This document shows, piece by piece, positions 22,800 to 33,284 of a stretch of DNA of 64,000 bases (position 1 is the first letter of the stretch; each line of letters begins with the position of its first letter). The stretch spans positions 23,348,001-23,412,000 of the forward strand of contig JAWZYU010000004.1 in assembly GCA_038380435.1 (NCBI GenBank). The letters run 5' to 3'. The translations under genes were made by a program, and so were the position numbers. Below the pieces are notes generated by a model. That model was not told the origin of the DNA. It searched no databases and was given only the letters and a program-made list of their open reading frames with translations. The stretch comes from Ryuthela nishihirai (lineage: Eukaryota; Arthropoda; Arachnida; Araneae; Heptathelidae).

Positions 22800-23850
22800 A
22801 CCTTCTAGGGCAATCCTTCCTAAAATGTCCTGCAGTTCCACAAAATGCATTTTGTATATGAGTGTGCAGGTAAAATTCTTGCTTTATCCATACTTCGCGG
22901 CTTTACATCCTGGGAATGAAAATTCCTATGGACTTGAGGCATTTTCTATTTTGTTTGCTCTGCAAACTTAGGCCTTCTAGGAGCTGATATGCTTTGTGAA
23001 TGTAATTCAGCTGTTTCAGCCAGCTTTTGTGGTTCGAACCACGAATTGCCCTCCTGACAGATCACTTAGTTCAGTGTTTCTGCAGGTAACAGGGTTTTAA
23101 TTTTGTCAGCGACTATTAATTTGGCAAGACATGAATGATTTATAATAATATAAAATATAATAATTCAGAGAATTCAATCTACTGGCGAAACTATACCAAC
23201 TCTTGTAGGCGTTTTTTTTTTAGTTTCATCAGATCTTTTCCTATACGCAATAGGAGTTAAACAGCATTTAGATAAAATCTTCTCTTTGATCAGTTTGTAT
23301 GATTTTAACTCGTCTATGCTGAGAGAAGCTATTGTGTTTGCCGCAAACTTTCCCACTAGTGTCAAGATTATCTGGGCATGATTTTCTGCTGCTATCTTAT
23401 TTAAGGCAAACATTTTCTCAGCCCTTTGGAAGAATTGAGGGAGTTCCTCCTCATATTTTCGGTGGATTTGATAATGCATTTTTCATAATGCTCATCTGGC
23501 TACTAAGATAATTTGAGCTACCTTCGCTAGGACATGCTCTGTTTCCTGCAGTAATCTTGGCCAGCTCTGTATTCCTTTTAATCTTCAATTCTCTTAATTC
23601 TCTCTCATTTTTAAATCACATTTCTTGCAACCATATCTCTTGTTGGTTTCGCATTTCCTCTAATTTAATTTGCATTTCAATGCTCCGGTCAAACCTTATG
23701 TTAGGGCTAGCAATATCTGCTGACGTAGCCCATCTAAATTTACAGCATCCATATTATCGCAATAGTTTATATTTCGCATATTATCGCAAATTTCCATCCT
23801 ATCACTAGACTCTGATTCTACATCTAAATTAACATTTCCAATTGACCCAT
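22800..23850 (-). pseudogene. LTR-retrotransposon gag pseudogene (SCAN-like domain, coiled coil, zinc knuckle)
   Basis: Minus strand. Near 23720-23560 a charged stretch reads as broken coiled coil (LKCKLN, RKCETNKRYGCKKCD, LKMREN). The open part 23479-23174 has YEEELPQFFQRAEKMFALNK, then AQIILTLVGKFAANTIASLS and DELKSYKLIKEKILSKCCLT, a SCAN-like capsid region known from gypsy-type elements of arthropods. At 22808-22850 a zinc-knuckle relic reads FCGTAGHFRKDCP, with the first Cys of CX2CX4HX4C replaced by Asn. No protease or RT follows before the host exon, so only the gag part survives. Confidence 0.62.
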
Positions 23851-24139
23851 CCCTTACATAATAATACAAACACACCTAAAATTAAAGTGAACTGTAAATT
23901 CTCAAAATACTCAAAATTTCTAACCTGAAATTAAATGAATTTTAAAAAGATACAATTGGCAAACAGAAATCACATACTATAAATATATTTACCGATAGCG
24001 GTGTGTGTTTCTCTTGTTGAGGATCTCCTATGCATATGCTGCTGACGACTGCTGGATCAGTAATGGAAATTTTGATGCCTGAGTCTCTCTGGATTGTTCA
24101 AAATAGTGAAGAATCAATGAGTACACAAGTTCACTTGAA

Positions 24140-25387
24140 CACAGTTCTATAATTTGAAGGATTAATTTCACAGTTCTGTAATTTGAAGAATTACACAGTT
24201 TGTTGATTTCAAAAAGGCTTTCGACTCTGTAGATCATCATAATTTGTGGTTGATTGTAAGATCATATGGTATACCAGACAAGTTAGTTAATATAATGAAA
24301 GCTCTCTATAATAACTGAGTCATATGTGAGAGTTGGTAAGGCTTGTAGCAATTGGTTTAGCATTACTTCTGGTGTTCAACGAGGGTGCATTTTGTTTCCT
24401 TTTCTCTTTAGTTTGGTTATTGATTATGTTATGTGAAATTCACTGCAAGGGAAAGATTTTGGCCTTAATTTCTGATTTATATTATGCTGATTATGCTCTT
24501 TTGGCAAAAGATGTTGATGAGATGAAATCTTTAATTTGAGCTGTTGACGAGACTGGTAGTAGGTTTGGTTTAAACAGAGAGAAAACTATAGTGATGAAAA
24601 TTGGTCAGGCAGGTTGTGATTCAGTTCATCTGAATGGTTGCAGTCTTGAGCAGGTGTCACAGTTTAATTACCTTGGGAGCTATGTAACAGATTCTGGTGA
24701 TATGCTGCATGAGATTAACAGACGAATAGGGATTGCTGCCGGGACTTTTAAGAATCTATGGAAATTGTGGAGAAATAGGCATATAACACCTGAAGACTAA
24801 AATTAGACTTTAAAATAGTTTGGTTCTTTCTAGGGTTAGTTATGGTAGTGAAACTTGGACACTTTGTAAACAAGATAACAGGAAACTAGATGCTTTTGAT
24901 TCTAGATGCTTACTCAGTATCTTGGACATTATTTGGTTCAACTTTGTAACTAATGATGAGATTAGGCAAAGGAGTTGGCAACCTCCTTTAAGCAGCATAT
25001 CATGCAGAGAGAGACTCCGTTTGTTTGGCCATGTTGCCTGTATGAATAATTATAGATTGGTGAATAGGGTTATGAACAGTGTGCCTAAAGGCCTCAGAAA
25101 GAGGGGGACATCTAGGATGCAGTGGGCAGACAATGTCAAACAGGACCTTGTTAGAATTGGTTTGCAGTGGTCAGATGCAGAAGATGTAGCTCAGGACAGA
25201 TATGCTTGGAGAACTAAACTGCACTCTGGTTGGACCTCCGTAGCCCATGGCTGCTTGAGGATGATGATGATACAGTTCTGTAATCTGAAGAATAATATCA
25301 CATTTCTGTTATCTGAAGAATAATTTTACAGTTCTGTAATCTGAAGAATAGTTTCACAGTTCTGTAATCTGAAGAATAATTTCACAG
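24140..25387 (+). repeat. 28-bp minisatellite split by LINE D
   Basis: Units of about 28-29 bp with the core cagttctgtaatctgaagaa occur twice at 24140-24198 and four times at 25272-25387. LINE D lies exactly between the two groups, so it was inserted into a pre-existing array. Left units have ttgaag and right units ctgaag, showing divergence within the array. Confidence 0.85.
24199..25271 (+). mobile_element. RTE-like LINE copy D, 5'-truncated
   Basis: Starts in the RT at FVDFKKAFDSVDHHNLWLIV (24199 on), continues through a degraded GVQRGCILFPFLFSLVIDYV region near 24370, a YADYALLAKDVDE region (YADD has become YADY) near 24480, EQVSQFNYLGSYVTDSGD (24650), YGSETWTLCKQDNRKLDAFD (24840) and RERLRLFGHVACMNNYRLVN (25010), to a gatgatgatgata end. 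Truncated by incomplete reverse transcription and inserted in the 28-bp minisatellite. Confidence 0.92.
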
Positions 25388-25469
25388 TAATGGGAATCTT
25401 GTTGTTCGTGCACAGTGTTGCATCAATCACACAATTTTTTTTCTTCAGGCTTCTCACATCGAAATAGCA

Positions 25470-26010
25470 CCAATCCTGCCAGCTGTTGACAGTTGTCAGT
25501 TCCTGGGGTTAGTAGAATGTAATTGATCCACGGTGCCCACAGGTAAGGAAGTAAGCTTTTGGTTCATTCTGTATTGGGCTATCAACGTTTGAGAATTGCA
25601 GAATGATGACTAACTCCAAGTTTAAAACGGTAACAAAAGATTTATTTTGGAAACTATTTACAGAGTCTCCCCGAGCACTGATGTTGGCTACAAACAACCA
25701 TGTGCAGGCTGCTTAATAGGTTGCGACTCTACACACCTAACAGAGGAAAACCTCTCACCTCGTGAATTATCTATTCACTGAGCAGTTGCCATCCATGTCT
25801 GCTCAAGCCAGTTACTAACTCAGAACTATTTGACTTCTCACGGGCCATCTGACTTTCGATGTCTCTGTGCTGACCTCCCCGTTCCAAGGGACGATCATCT
25901 GGCCAGCGCTCCTCGATCAAGGAGCCAGATCGGAAAGGGGACCGATCACTGACAATCAGGTACCATAAACCTGTCTTGCTGATTGCAACAAGACACATTA
26001 TCCATAAACA
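25470..26010 (-). mobile_element. Candidate LTR / leader of the gag element
   Basis: Unusually GC-balanced block on the minus strand upstream of the gag remnant. It contains AATAAA (minus strand; tttatt at 25641-25646 on +), a TGTGTCTTGTTGCAATCAGC start near 26000, and no coding sequence. Position and content fit a 5' LTR with the 28-bp repeats at 24140-25387 in the leader. No second LTR is present in the window and no primer-binding site is certain, so this is inference. Confidence 0.35.
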
Positions 26011-26189
26011 GCCTTAGTCAGTGGTAGGAGAAACAGTTCACTTAAAGGATTGCAATGCAAGGTCAAATATAAATATATACATGAAATGACAAAATTATAT
26101 CTATGTATTGCATCAAAATCTGACATGATCCCACTGTATTCTGAATTCAATCAGGCGATCTCTTATTATGTGTCAGTCAAGTTGAGTTG

Positions 26190-26516
26190 TTTTACCTCTG
26201 AGTGGCATTTTTTGCACCACGGGTAAAAGGCCAGGTCAAAAGGACCCCAAAGGCTAAGAGAAGGTTTGGGGAAGGGGGATCCATTGGATAGGTGTTAGGA
26301 GACATGGTAGCTTCCCATCAAGGCCATCCATCATGTTCTTTAACATGCACAGTGTGTGGCTCTCCTGCACAGAGGAACATTCTGTTTAGCATTCTGTACC
26401 ATGGCTTTCAATCCATCTGATGGACGATGGCTTTTCCAAGCCCATTGGTGCATCCGTTTCTGACCAAGGGTTGGGGTTTAGTGGAAATAAATCTCAATGC
26501 TTGTCCAAGTGAGATG
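26190..26516 (-). mobile_element. SINE family 1, minus-strand copy lacking most of the tRNA head
   Basis: From gttgttttacctctgagtgg at 26190 through catgttctttaacatgcaca (26331) and ggcttttccaagcccattgg to aaataaatctcaatgcttgt at 26500. The tRNA-related promoter region is absent beyond 26516. Confidence 0.82.
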
Positions 26517-26670
26517 TTAAACAAATAGAGTTAAAAATCAAGATTTGGGGAAATTTGGTTGACATATTTATTTCCAATGATGCTTTTTCTGTAAAAATCT
26601 TATTTACAAAGTAAAAGAACTTTGAATGTGGCTTTCCTTTCACATAACATGGAAGTGTCCCAATAGTGTA

Positions 26671-27054
26671 GGGGCGGGGGTGGCTCAGTCGGTAGCGCGC
26701 CAGGCTCGTAATCTGTAGTTCCCAGGTTCGAGTCCCAGCTGGGTCAGCGTTGAGATTTATCTCCGCAAAAACTCCCCGCACTGCCCACGGTCAGTAAGGG
26801 ACACCGATGGGCTTGGAAAGGCCGCCGTCTGTCGGATGGGACGTTAAGCCGTGGCCCCTTGTGTGGGAGAGCCATACCCTGTGCACGTTAAAGAACACGC
26901 TGGATGGCCTTGACGGGAGGCTACCATCTGTCTCCCAACAGCTGTTCCAGTGGGTCCCCTCCCCCAACCTTCTCTGAGCCTTCGGGGTCCATGTGACCTG
27001 GCCATTTAGCCCATGGTGTGCAAAAAAGTGCTGCTCAGAGGTAAAACAACCCAA
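26671..27054 (+). mobile_element. tRNA-derived SINE (family 1), full length with target duplication
   Basis: A 384-bp insertion flanked by a perfect 12-bp repeat cccaatagtgta (26659-26670 and 27055-27066). A box tggctcagtcggtagcgcgc, B box ggttcgagtcc; the body is the least diverged in the window (CpG sites such as gacgttaagccgtgg are retained), so this is probably the youngest copy. Ends gtaaaacaacccaa. Confidence 0.95.
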
Positions 27055-27066
27055 CCCAATAGTGTA

Positions 27067-27992
27067 TACAATAGGTTCTATGTTATACTACTACTCATTG
27101 TTTTAAAAATTTAATCAAATGATAATCTTGTGAAAGTTAGAAACACTCCATTAAATCATAATTATCTATTCTAGAAAATCAAAATATTCAAAACCAGCAC
27201 TTAGTTATGAAAAAAAAATAGTTGTTGAGGTTTATTATCTGCAGATCCCACAATGATGGACAGCATACTTCAAAAATATAGTACGATGCTCAAACATATT
27301 GTTAACAATGAAGAGATGACAGTGCAGAATGAAGTGCGAATCTGAAGTCATGTTCATTGAAGCATTCAGAACTAGGATGTTGCCAAAAACATCAGTTCTC
27401 AACAGTTGGAAGTCATGAGTCTTTGAAGCATTTAGCAGCCTGGAGCAGTCAATATACTTTGTTTTGAAAACACATCATGAATAATGCAGTTCTCTGTAAA
27501 TATGCTCCTGCAAGCTCTATTATGGAACATATATATTTGCTAAATAACTTTCTTGACATCTGATAAATAAATGCATAATATTAAATATCAACCTGCCAAG
27601 TGTTTGCAAGCATGCAAAGCTAACTGCCCTCCTGAACTGTTTTAGTCTAGAGAAAGAAATGTGGCATTATGAGAAGTGTTTAATTACTACTGTGCATATC
27701 ACTCATCTTCTACAAGTGCTTTGTCAGGTAGTTGTTTGAGTGGAATACCGCGCATGATACATAGAATGCAATGTCGAACATTGAAGAACATTGAACATTA
27801 ACAATGAAGAGAAGACATCAAGGAATACAATCCCACAATTGCTACAAATAATTAAACCTATACTAAAAATATAAGCATGCTTTGAACTCTAGAACTATAA
27901 AATATCATAAATACACATAATACAAGAATACATATTGCCTCTGGCAAATATGGGAATCTCGTTTTCAAAGAGATTAAAGTTTTCCATTTACC
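27067..27992. other. Intron, no recognised feature
   Basis: Somewhat less AT-rich text with many short ORF fragments; no family recognised on either strand. Confidence 0.5.
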
Positions 27993-28041
27993 TAGGGTGG
28001 GGGTGGCTCAGTTGGTAGCATATCAGGCTCGCAATCTGAGT
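27993..28041 (+). mobile_element. SINE family 1 head fragment
   Basis: Only the tRNA-related start (gggggtggctcagttggtag, atatcaggctcgcaatctga) is present; similarity stops before the B box. Confidence 0.75.
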
Positions 28042-28194
28042 GAAATATTATTTGACACTCTACCCCAAAATTTCTCCACAAGTAAATCCCTTGCATTATT
28101 CATTAAAAGTTTCACCTTTTCTATATTTAGTGCCTTCTGATGATGTAAATTATAACCACCTAAAAATTTGAAAAATGCAAATTATATTTCATTA

Positions 28195-28525
28195 GTACCA
28201 ATCTAACTGAAAAAGAATTTTCCACTTATCTCTTAAAATTAAAAAGTTGCATTTCCCATCCACTCTGGATGTGAGGGACAGCTTATTGTTGCAAATGCAA
28301 ACTTCATAATCTTCATGTTCCACCACTAAAATTTTAATTTCTAGGATAAATACGTCGTTTATAATATTCTTTATAAATTGTGCAATTTCCAACGTTTTCC
28401 ACCATTAGAGGGTGAAATTATATCCTTTGGGAGATTCAAAAAGTTCTAATTGTAATATTTCATCAATAATACGTATCCAACACAAAAGGAATTTTTAATT
28501 TATCTCTGAAAACAAAATTTTCAAT
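28195..28525 (+). repeat. Repeat Y, 280-bp period, copy 1
   Basis: Shares with 61605-61950 the series gaatttttaatttatctct, cttcatgatcttca-like text, ttccaccattagagggtg, gtaatatttcatcaat and tccaacacaaaag. The motif tttttaatttatctct-like occurs at both ends about 280 bp apart, as in a satellite monomer with a partial second unit. Confidence 0.65.
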
Positions 28526-30189
28526 TTTATAGACAGAGAACAAAGTGAACACATTAGCACACAAATCTCTTAACTTTAGCAGTTTTTTTTTTTTTTGGAA
28601 AATGAGATAAAATGCAAAGAGTAGAAATTCAAATTGTGAAGAGTTAATAAAAGGGTCAGAATATTAAAATACTGTTAGCTGATAAAAGAGCAGTTAGGTT
28701 TATTGGATGAAAAAGATTACACTAACAAAATGGATGATACTTTACATGAAATGAATGTAACACTTATTAATACTTCCAAGGTCTACATTGATTATAGATA
28801 ACAATATCCAAAATTCTAGGCCAAAGGTTGCTATATGTACAATATCCTCATGCAGCCATGGGGTACAAAAGTTCAACCAGATTGTGTCCATTGAGTTCTC
28901 CAAACACATCTGTCCTGAGCTACATCTTCTGCATTAAGCCACTGTAGACCAATTCAAACGCATTCCTGTTTGACATTGTCAACCCACCACATGCTGTGTC
29001 TCCCTCTTTCTGAGGACTTTAGGTATACTATTCATAACCTGTTTGCTAATCTATAATTATGCATATGGACAACATGGCCAAACCAATAGTTTCTCTCTGC
29101 ACAATATGCTCCTCAAAGGAGATTGCCAACTCCTTTGTTTAACCTCATCGTTACTTACCAAGTGAAATCACCTAATGCCAAATAATAGGTAAGCATCTAG
29201 AATCAAAGCCATCAAACCCTAAAAAGAACCAAAAAACATTATATAGCCTAATTTTAGTCTTTATATGTTATGCCTATTTCTTCACACTCTTCATAGATTC
29301 TTAAAATTCCAGAGTAATCCCTATTTTTTTTATTTATCTCCTGCTGCACATCATCAGTATTTGATATATAGCTCTCAAGATAATTAAACTGAGACACTTG
29401 CTCAAGAGTGCAGCCATTCAAAGCAACTGAAGCACCATCTGCTTGACCAATTTTCATCACTTTAGTTTTTTTCTCTGTGTATGACCAAGCCTATTCTATT
29501 ACCAGTCTCATCAACAGCCCTAATGAAAGAATTCATCTCATCAACATCATTAGCCAACAGGACCAAATCATCTTCATAATCTAAATCAGAAATTTTTAAA
29601 TCTTTAGACCATTTAAGGCCTACCACTTTTGAATCTACACTATTCACGAAATTCTTAATTCTATTAAGTATAATCATGCAAAGAACTTTACTGGAACAGA
29701 AAGGAAACTATTTCCTCGATAATTATCACAAGAACTGTGATCACCATTTTTTAAAAATAGGGATAATAATAGCTCTAGTAAAATCCTTAGGAACCACACC
29801 TTTATCATAAAAAATAAAAAAAAAATTAAAATTTCAGTCGGCCATTAGACAACACAAGTGTTCTCGGCTCTAAACATTTCCATGGTGATTTCATCCACCC
29901 CTGGGGAATTATGCAGTTTTAATTTATAGATAGCCAAAGAGATTTCAGAATGTGTTATAGCTGGTAATTTTAACTGGTTTTTCAGAATGTCATTAAAGCT
30001 GGTAATGCAGCTATCTTCATTATTAACAATGGGAGTAGAAATAATCAGATTGTTTAGAACATCTCTGAAATGCTCAGCCCACCTAGCCATCACGGAATCC
30101 TCACCTTCAACCACCTTATGTTTATCCATCAATCCCTGTGTATTTACCTGTATGTTTTTCCCCACACCAAACATTAACAATCTGGTACA

Positions 30190-30785
30190 ACCCCTGTCAG
30201 GCTAGATGCCTTATTGCTAGATGCCATTATTTTGTATTTTACCAAAGAGGCATATGCATGTAGTGATGCCTCCGTTACAGCAAGGAACTGCAGCGCTTGC
30301 TAGTCGATGTAGTAGGTCGGTGGAAGGGAGGCCCACCTAACTTGTGGAGTTGATCCTGACTGGAGGTCAGCGACCTGGCACATATTCGAAGTTCGGGGAA
30401 GGGAGCAGAGTGTTGGCAATGACCAAAAGAGGATGGAGCCTAGTTGAGGAACAAGTGCAGGAGACTTAAGAGTTTTGGCTCATAAATGTTGACTGGAATT
30501 AATGGCATTGGGCTCTGGAAAAACAGCTTAAAGGCATAATAAGGTGGGTTGTAATGCCATGTAACTGAACATGTCCTGGTCCATCAGTCATGTTTATGTG
30601 TTCAAAAATAATTGGTTTGTTAACTAAAGACTGAAGTTGAGACATTTTATTAAGAGTAGCTCAGTATTGAGTCCCTGCGTTTTCCATTGAATCACAGAAG
30701 TCTCAAGAAAGACTAACCCGTTCACATATTACGATCGAACTGGAGGGACATCCCAAAGGCTCTCAACAGACAGACGACTGAGAAT
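30190..30785. other. Unidentified insertion in LINE E
   Basis: LINE text breaks off after the VNVLCGRK-equivalent at about 30190 and resumes at about 30785 with the AVRQHNS-equivalent. The inserted ~590 bp has no long open frame and is richer in G+C than the surroundings. A TGT...ACA reading (TGTCAGGC near 30195 to CTCTCAACA near 30760) would fit a solo LTR, but no target duplication is evident. Confidence 0.55.
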
Positions 30786-30883
30786 AACATGCTGTTTTGC
30801 TGTCTAACCGCTTCTTCTGCTTTGTCAGTCAAACTATCTAGCCAAAAATTCTTATCAGCTGTTAACTTATCTTTTTCACATTT

Positions 30884-31133
30884 GAGCCATTTATTTTGAA
30901 AGTGGGGCAAGTCCATTTTTTGCTATTGCGAGATATTTAAGGGATTAATTTTTTTTAATTAATTTTAAAATATTGGTAAGCACTAATAGACAACTTTTAT
31001 GTATTTTATGATGTTAGATAATGTAAATTTATTTTCCAATAGTGTTTATCATATTTAGTTTTATCTATTGTTATCATTAGCTTTGTTTTTTTTTTCAAAA
31101 ATGGACTTGTCCCACTTTCAAAATAAATGGCTC
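30884..31133. mobile_element. MITE with 37-bp terminal inverted repeats, inside LINE E
   Basis: The ends are inverted repeats of 37 bp with one mismatch (gagccatttattttgaaagt inward on both sides). The flanking attt at 30880-30883 and 31134-31137 is a 4-bp direct repeat; removing the 250-bp insert and one attt restores the LINE sequence cacatttattaag. The interior is AT-rich and non-coding. Superfamily not assigned. Confidence 0.88.
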
Positions 31134-31489
31134 ATTTATTAAGCTCATTATAATGCCATCTGTTAGGACTAGTAGGGTGTTGATTCATATTATTCCTTCA
31201 CTTCCTTCTTTCAGAAATAAATAATAGTAATAGCCTTATCACTTAAATAATTTTGTTTCCTCTGTTCCTGTATACCCAAAAGAGTATAGTTGGCTTCAAG
31301 AAAAGCATGTTTAAACTGATATCATTCTTTCTCAACTTCACTGATAAGAAGTCATGACTGTCATAATTACTAAGTAAGCCTGTCATGGTATGCTTTGGTT
31401 GTATTTGAATCTTTCAGACCTTCAGTGTTAAAAGTAATTCTTTTAGCACTGAAAGCTCTTAACCTTAGCACAACATTTCCTAAGCTGTA

Positions 31490-31875
31490 ATGGGGCGGGA
31501 GTGGCTCAGTCTGTAGCTTGCCAGGCTCATAATCTGTAGCTCCCAGGTTCAAGTCCCAGCTGGGTCAGCATTGAGATTTATCTCCACAAAATTCCCCAGC
31601 CCTGCCCACGATCCGTAGGGGATACCGATGGGCTTGGAGAGGCCACTGTCCGTCGGATGGGACATTAAGCCGTGGCCCCGTGTGCAGGAGAGCCATACCA
31701 TGTGCACGTTAAAGAACACACTGGATGGCCTTGACAGGAGGCTACCATCTGTCTCCTAACAGTTGTCCAGTGGGTCCCCTCCCCCAACCTTCTCTTACCC
31801 TTCGGGGTCCTTGTGACCTGGCCATTTTGCCCATGGTGTGCAAAAAAAGTGCTGCTCAGAGGTAAAACAACCCAA
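31490..31875 (+). mobile_element. tRNA-derived SINE (family 1), full length, inside LINE E
   Basis: The 386-bp insertion is flanked by a perfect 11-bp duplication cctaagctgta (31479-31489 and 31876-31886). The head carries a pol III A box (gtggctcagtctgtag) and B box (ggttcaagtcc); the body has the family's shared text (attaagccgtggcccc, gtgcacgttaaagaaca, gtgacctggccat) and it ends ggtaaaacaacccaa. Removing it restores the LINE. Confidence 0.92.
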
Positions 31876-32086
31876 CCTAAGCTGTAGTTGGAAGATGCTT
31901 TTGACCAGATAATGGTCACGCCCAATTTTGACTCCTTTATATGATCTGGTATTTCTAACTGAACTACCCATTTGCTGTTAATTAAAATCTAATCATTCAT
32001 ACTCCTGTGCAACCCATTTTGTGAAACCCGTATGTATTTATAAATCTCTGGGTGTTTGTAATAAGTGTTAGTTATTCTCAAACCAT

Positions 32087-33181
32087 ATTACAAAGCTGGA
32101 GAGGAATAATAGTGATCCATATATACATGATATCCCTGGTTGAGTAAACTGGCCATCTAGTTTACAGGAACTTCATGTGCATGACCAATATTTGTAGTTT
32201 GTGTCTGAATAGTTCCTTTGCCAGTATAGACAAGATCATTCCAAGCATATCCATTTTTGCTATTACACAGAACATATAATTTTATGCTAAATTTTTCTGG
32301 CTTTAGTGGATTGTAGACTCTGAAATATATTCTGCCTTTATAACCAACTTTTGCTTCATCAATGCATGTTTCCCCATTTGAAATGTAAGCTGGTTTGAAA
32401 CATTCTATAATGTAGGAAAACAGCTGGTCTAGTTTGGCTAAAGGGTCATAGCCAAGTTAACCTTTCTTTGGACTGACAATGCTGTAGTCACTCAAATGTG
32501 GGCACTGGAGCAACAGCTGAAATCTCTGGGCATCACCTTTGAAAAAAAAAATGGTTTTAACAGCAAGGTGTGTAGACCAGTACTTGAATAATGATTATTT
32601 ACAAACATATCCAGTTGTTAAGGCTCTACAACAACAAGTCCAATTGTAAAGCTAAAAAACTTTCATTTCTTCTGCTGTGGTAGATTTTTCCCAAAATTGG
32701 TTTATCATGCAGAAGTATATCCAAGGGCACTTCCTGATTATCAATCAAGGCTTGGCTATACAAATTTGTCTGCTCTGTTATCAGTGCTATACTTTCATCA
32801 TTAATACAAATTAAAAAATATATATATAATGTTTTTTAGTTGTTTCATTTTTTTGCCAGGGCTACCTGTAAAATAATACCATATAGGCAAAACAGAGCGA
32901 TCTGCTAATGTAATCCCAGCCCATCTCATAATGTGTTCATCGCTTACATCAGCCTCTTCTTCGGAATCGCTGGAACTTTCACTTGAGGAATAAGGAAAAC
33001 CCAAAAATTCCTCTTCCTCCTCGGAATCTAGAAAGAGCTGTTCAATATCTTCATGATTTAAATCGGTAATATTATGCTTTGAATCTGAGAAACCAAGAAA
33101 TTCTGTATCACTATTGGAGTCCATAAAATATTTCAGAAAATATTCAAGATTTTCAGGTTCAATTTTATGTAAAATGGCCAT
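32087..33181 (-). pseudogene. piggyBac-like transposase pseudogene
   Basis: On the minus strand an open 126-codon start (MAILHKIEPENLEYFLKYF from 33181) has an acidic tract rich in Asp/Glu/Ser, usual for piggyBac proteins. Broken frames then give ALITEQTNLYSQALIDNQEV near 32780, TTAEEMKVF near 32690, YWSTHLAVKTIFF near 32560, IIECFKPAYISNGETCIDEA near 32380 and KVGYKGRIYFRVYNPLKPEK, LVYTGKGT, and GYHVYMDHYYSSPAL near 32100. This matches the DDE_Tnp_1_7 domain, with the DEA and MDxxYSS motifs present. The 3' part is cut where LINE E begins at about 32086. Confidence 0.82.
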
Positions 33182-33198
33182 TGCACTAAATAATTATG

Positions 33199-33284
33199 TG
33201 GAAAAATTTATTGCTGATGGTGCAGGATTCAAACCCACAACTCTACTGCTATAAACCAACCATCGGATAATAAATTTTTTCCAC
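33199..33284. repeat. Inverted repeat enclosing a tRNA-like T-arm
   Basis: gtggaaaaatttattgctga at 33199 pairs with the complement of 33260-33284. Between them the minus strand reads gtgggtttgaatcctgcacc, a B-box/T-arm-like motif, without recognisable D arm or anticodon stem. Not a functional tRNA. Confidence 0.45.

Larger units (their letters stand above)
28846..32086 (-). mobile_element. RTE-like LINE copy E with nested insertions
   Basis: Minus-strand, 5'-truncated copy. Recognisable: 3' end at 28846-29250, EQVSQFNYLESYISNTDDVQ near 29380, DLDYEDDLVLLANDVDEMNS near 29560 (YADD has become YEDD), SPGVDEITMEMFRAEN near 29880, and endonuclease C-terminal text to 32086 (LRITNTYYKH region). Three later insertions lie inside: an unknown 590-bp block (30190-30785), a MITE (30884-31133) and a SINE (31490-31875). 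The 5' end abuts the piggyBac remnant, so LINE E apparently inserted into it. Confidence 0.9.
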
